Shown piece by piece: positions 63,701 to 64,000 of a stretch of DNA of 64,000 nt (positions are counted from its first letter, which is position 1; each line of letters starts with the position of its first letter). The notes below the pieces were generated by a model. It searched no databases, had not been told where the DNA came from, and was given only the letters and a program-made list of their open reading frames with translations. Both the position numbers and the translations under genes were made by a program. This DNA is from Granulosicoccus sp036478565 (lineage in GTDB: Bacteria > Pseudomonadota > Gammaproteobacteria > Granulosicoccales > Granulosicoccaceae), in contig OZ245050.1 of the NCBI GenBank assembly GCA_965224525.1, positions 2,480,001-2,544,000 on the forward strand, written 5' to 3'.

Positions 63701-64000
63701 CTAGAACCAGGACTCGGGGATGATGATGATGTCGCCTGGAAACAGCGGAACATTGGCGGAAATATCGCCTTTACTCAGCAAATCATTCAGCCTGACCTTG
63801 AACGACTCACGCTTGCCATTTGCCGAACGCACCAGCGTGGCGCGATTGCCGCTAGCAAATTCACCCAGTCCACCGACTTCTATCATCAAGTCCAGCAAGG
63901 TCATGCTATTTTTATAAGGCACTGTTTTGGGTTTGGCCCCACCGCCCACAACCTTGATCTGCTGAGCCGGACTGCCGACAAACTCGCTGACAGTTACCGA
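63701..64000 (-). CDS. Wza-type polysaccharide export protein, C-terminal part (5' end outside window)
   Basis: The frame is open to the window edge (SVTVSEFVGSPAQQIKV), so only about 99 C-terminal residues are seen. They form an SLBB-type domain: VVGGGAKPKTVPYKNSMTLL, DLMIEVGGLGEFASGN, and the end NVPLFPGDIIIIPESWF, which is the usual ending of Wza/KpsD-like outer-membrane export proteins. It is the first gene seen of the operon running to 59160; a 63-bp gap precedes Wzz. Confidence 0.9.
   Translation of the reverse strand, partial: SVTVSEFVGSPAQQIKVVGGGAKPKTVPYKNSMTLLDLMIEVGGLGEFASGNRATLVRSANGKRESFKVRLNDLLSKGDISANVPLFPGDIIIIPESWF

Overview
The window reads as part of a Pseudomonadota chromosome, most likely a marine or otherwise free-living gammaproteobacterium. 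It is a large exopolysaccharide (EPS) and cell-surface locus. The placement rests on gene content only: Wzx/Wzy-type EPS machinery, an EPS gene set of the kind found at PEP-CTERM/exosortase-A loci, IS66 and IS21 elements, lipoprotein lipoboxes and a CRP-type operator. No rRNA, tRNA, CRISPR array or phage genes were seen, and the genus cannot be named.

Layout. 1-2009: end of a tyrosine autokinase gene, then an O-antigen ligase/polymerase-like gene. 2010-6124: insertion-sequence debris with IS66 and IS21 elements nested in each other. 6125-15345 (minus): a probable operon with an SGNH-type acyltransferase, a small exported protein, a GT4 glycosyltransferase and three exported proteins. Two of these exported proteins share an apparently identical 1592-bp segment, so one looks like a recent chimera. 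15783-17967 (plus): initiating sugar-phosphate transferase, sulfotransferase and hexapeptide acyltransferase. 17997-24421 (minus): three glycosyltransferases, an acyltransferase and two sulfotransferases. 24451-41778 (minus): one gene for a 5775-residue exported protein with a sugar-dehydrogenase-like propeller, a PKD-like domain, 12 LamG-like domains and about 25 cadherin-like domains, including several very recent internal duplications. 41781-43241: a beta-propeller lipoprotein directly upstream of the giant. 43628-51533: glycosyltransferase, sulfotransferase, a flippase fused to an FG-GAP/ASPIC-UnbV propeller, and a WbpM-type sugar-nucleotide dehydratase. 51877-58835: less specialised genes (small membrane proteins, a J-domain membrane protein, epimerase, SMR-like transporter, class III aminotransferase, polytopic membrane protein). 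59160-64000 (minus): EPS export operon of outer-membrane beta-barrel protein, BY-kinase, Wzz/GNVR chain-length protein and the end of a Wza-type export protein.

How it fits together. The initiating transferase, at least five glycosyltransferases, the flippase, the polymerase-like protein, the chain-length protein, the kinases and the export protein supply the main parts of a Wzx/Wzy EPS pathway. Four sulfotransferases and three acyltransferases suggest a sulfated, acylated polymer. The giant LamG/cadherin protein, the FN3 proteins and the propeller lipoproteins are good candidates for proteins that bind or organise that polymer outside the cell; this is inference from architecture and neighbourhood. 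The strongest candidates for new biology are the flippase-propeller fusion, the giant dehydrogenase/LamG/cadherin protein with its recent repeat expansion, and the duplicated unknown C-terminal domain at 10006-11597 and 13430-15021.
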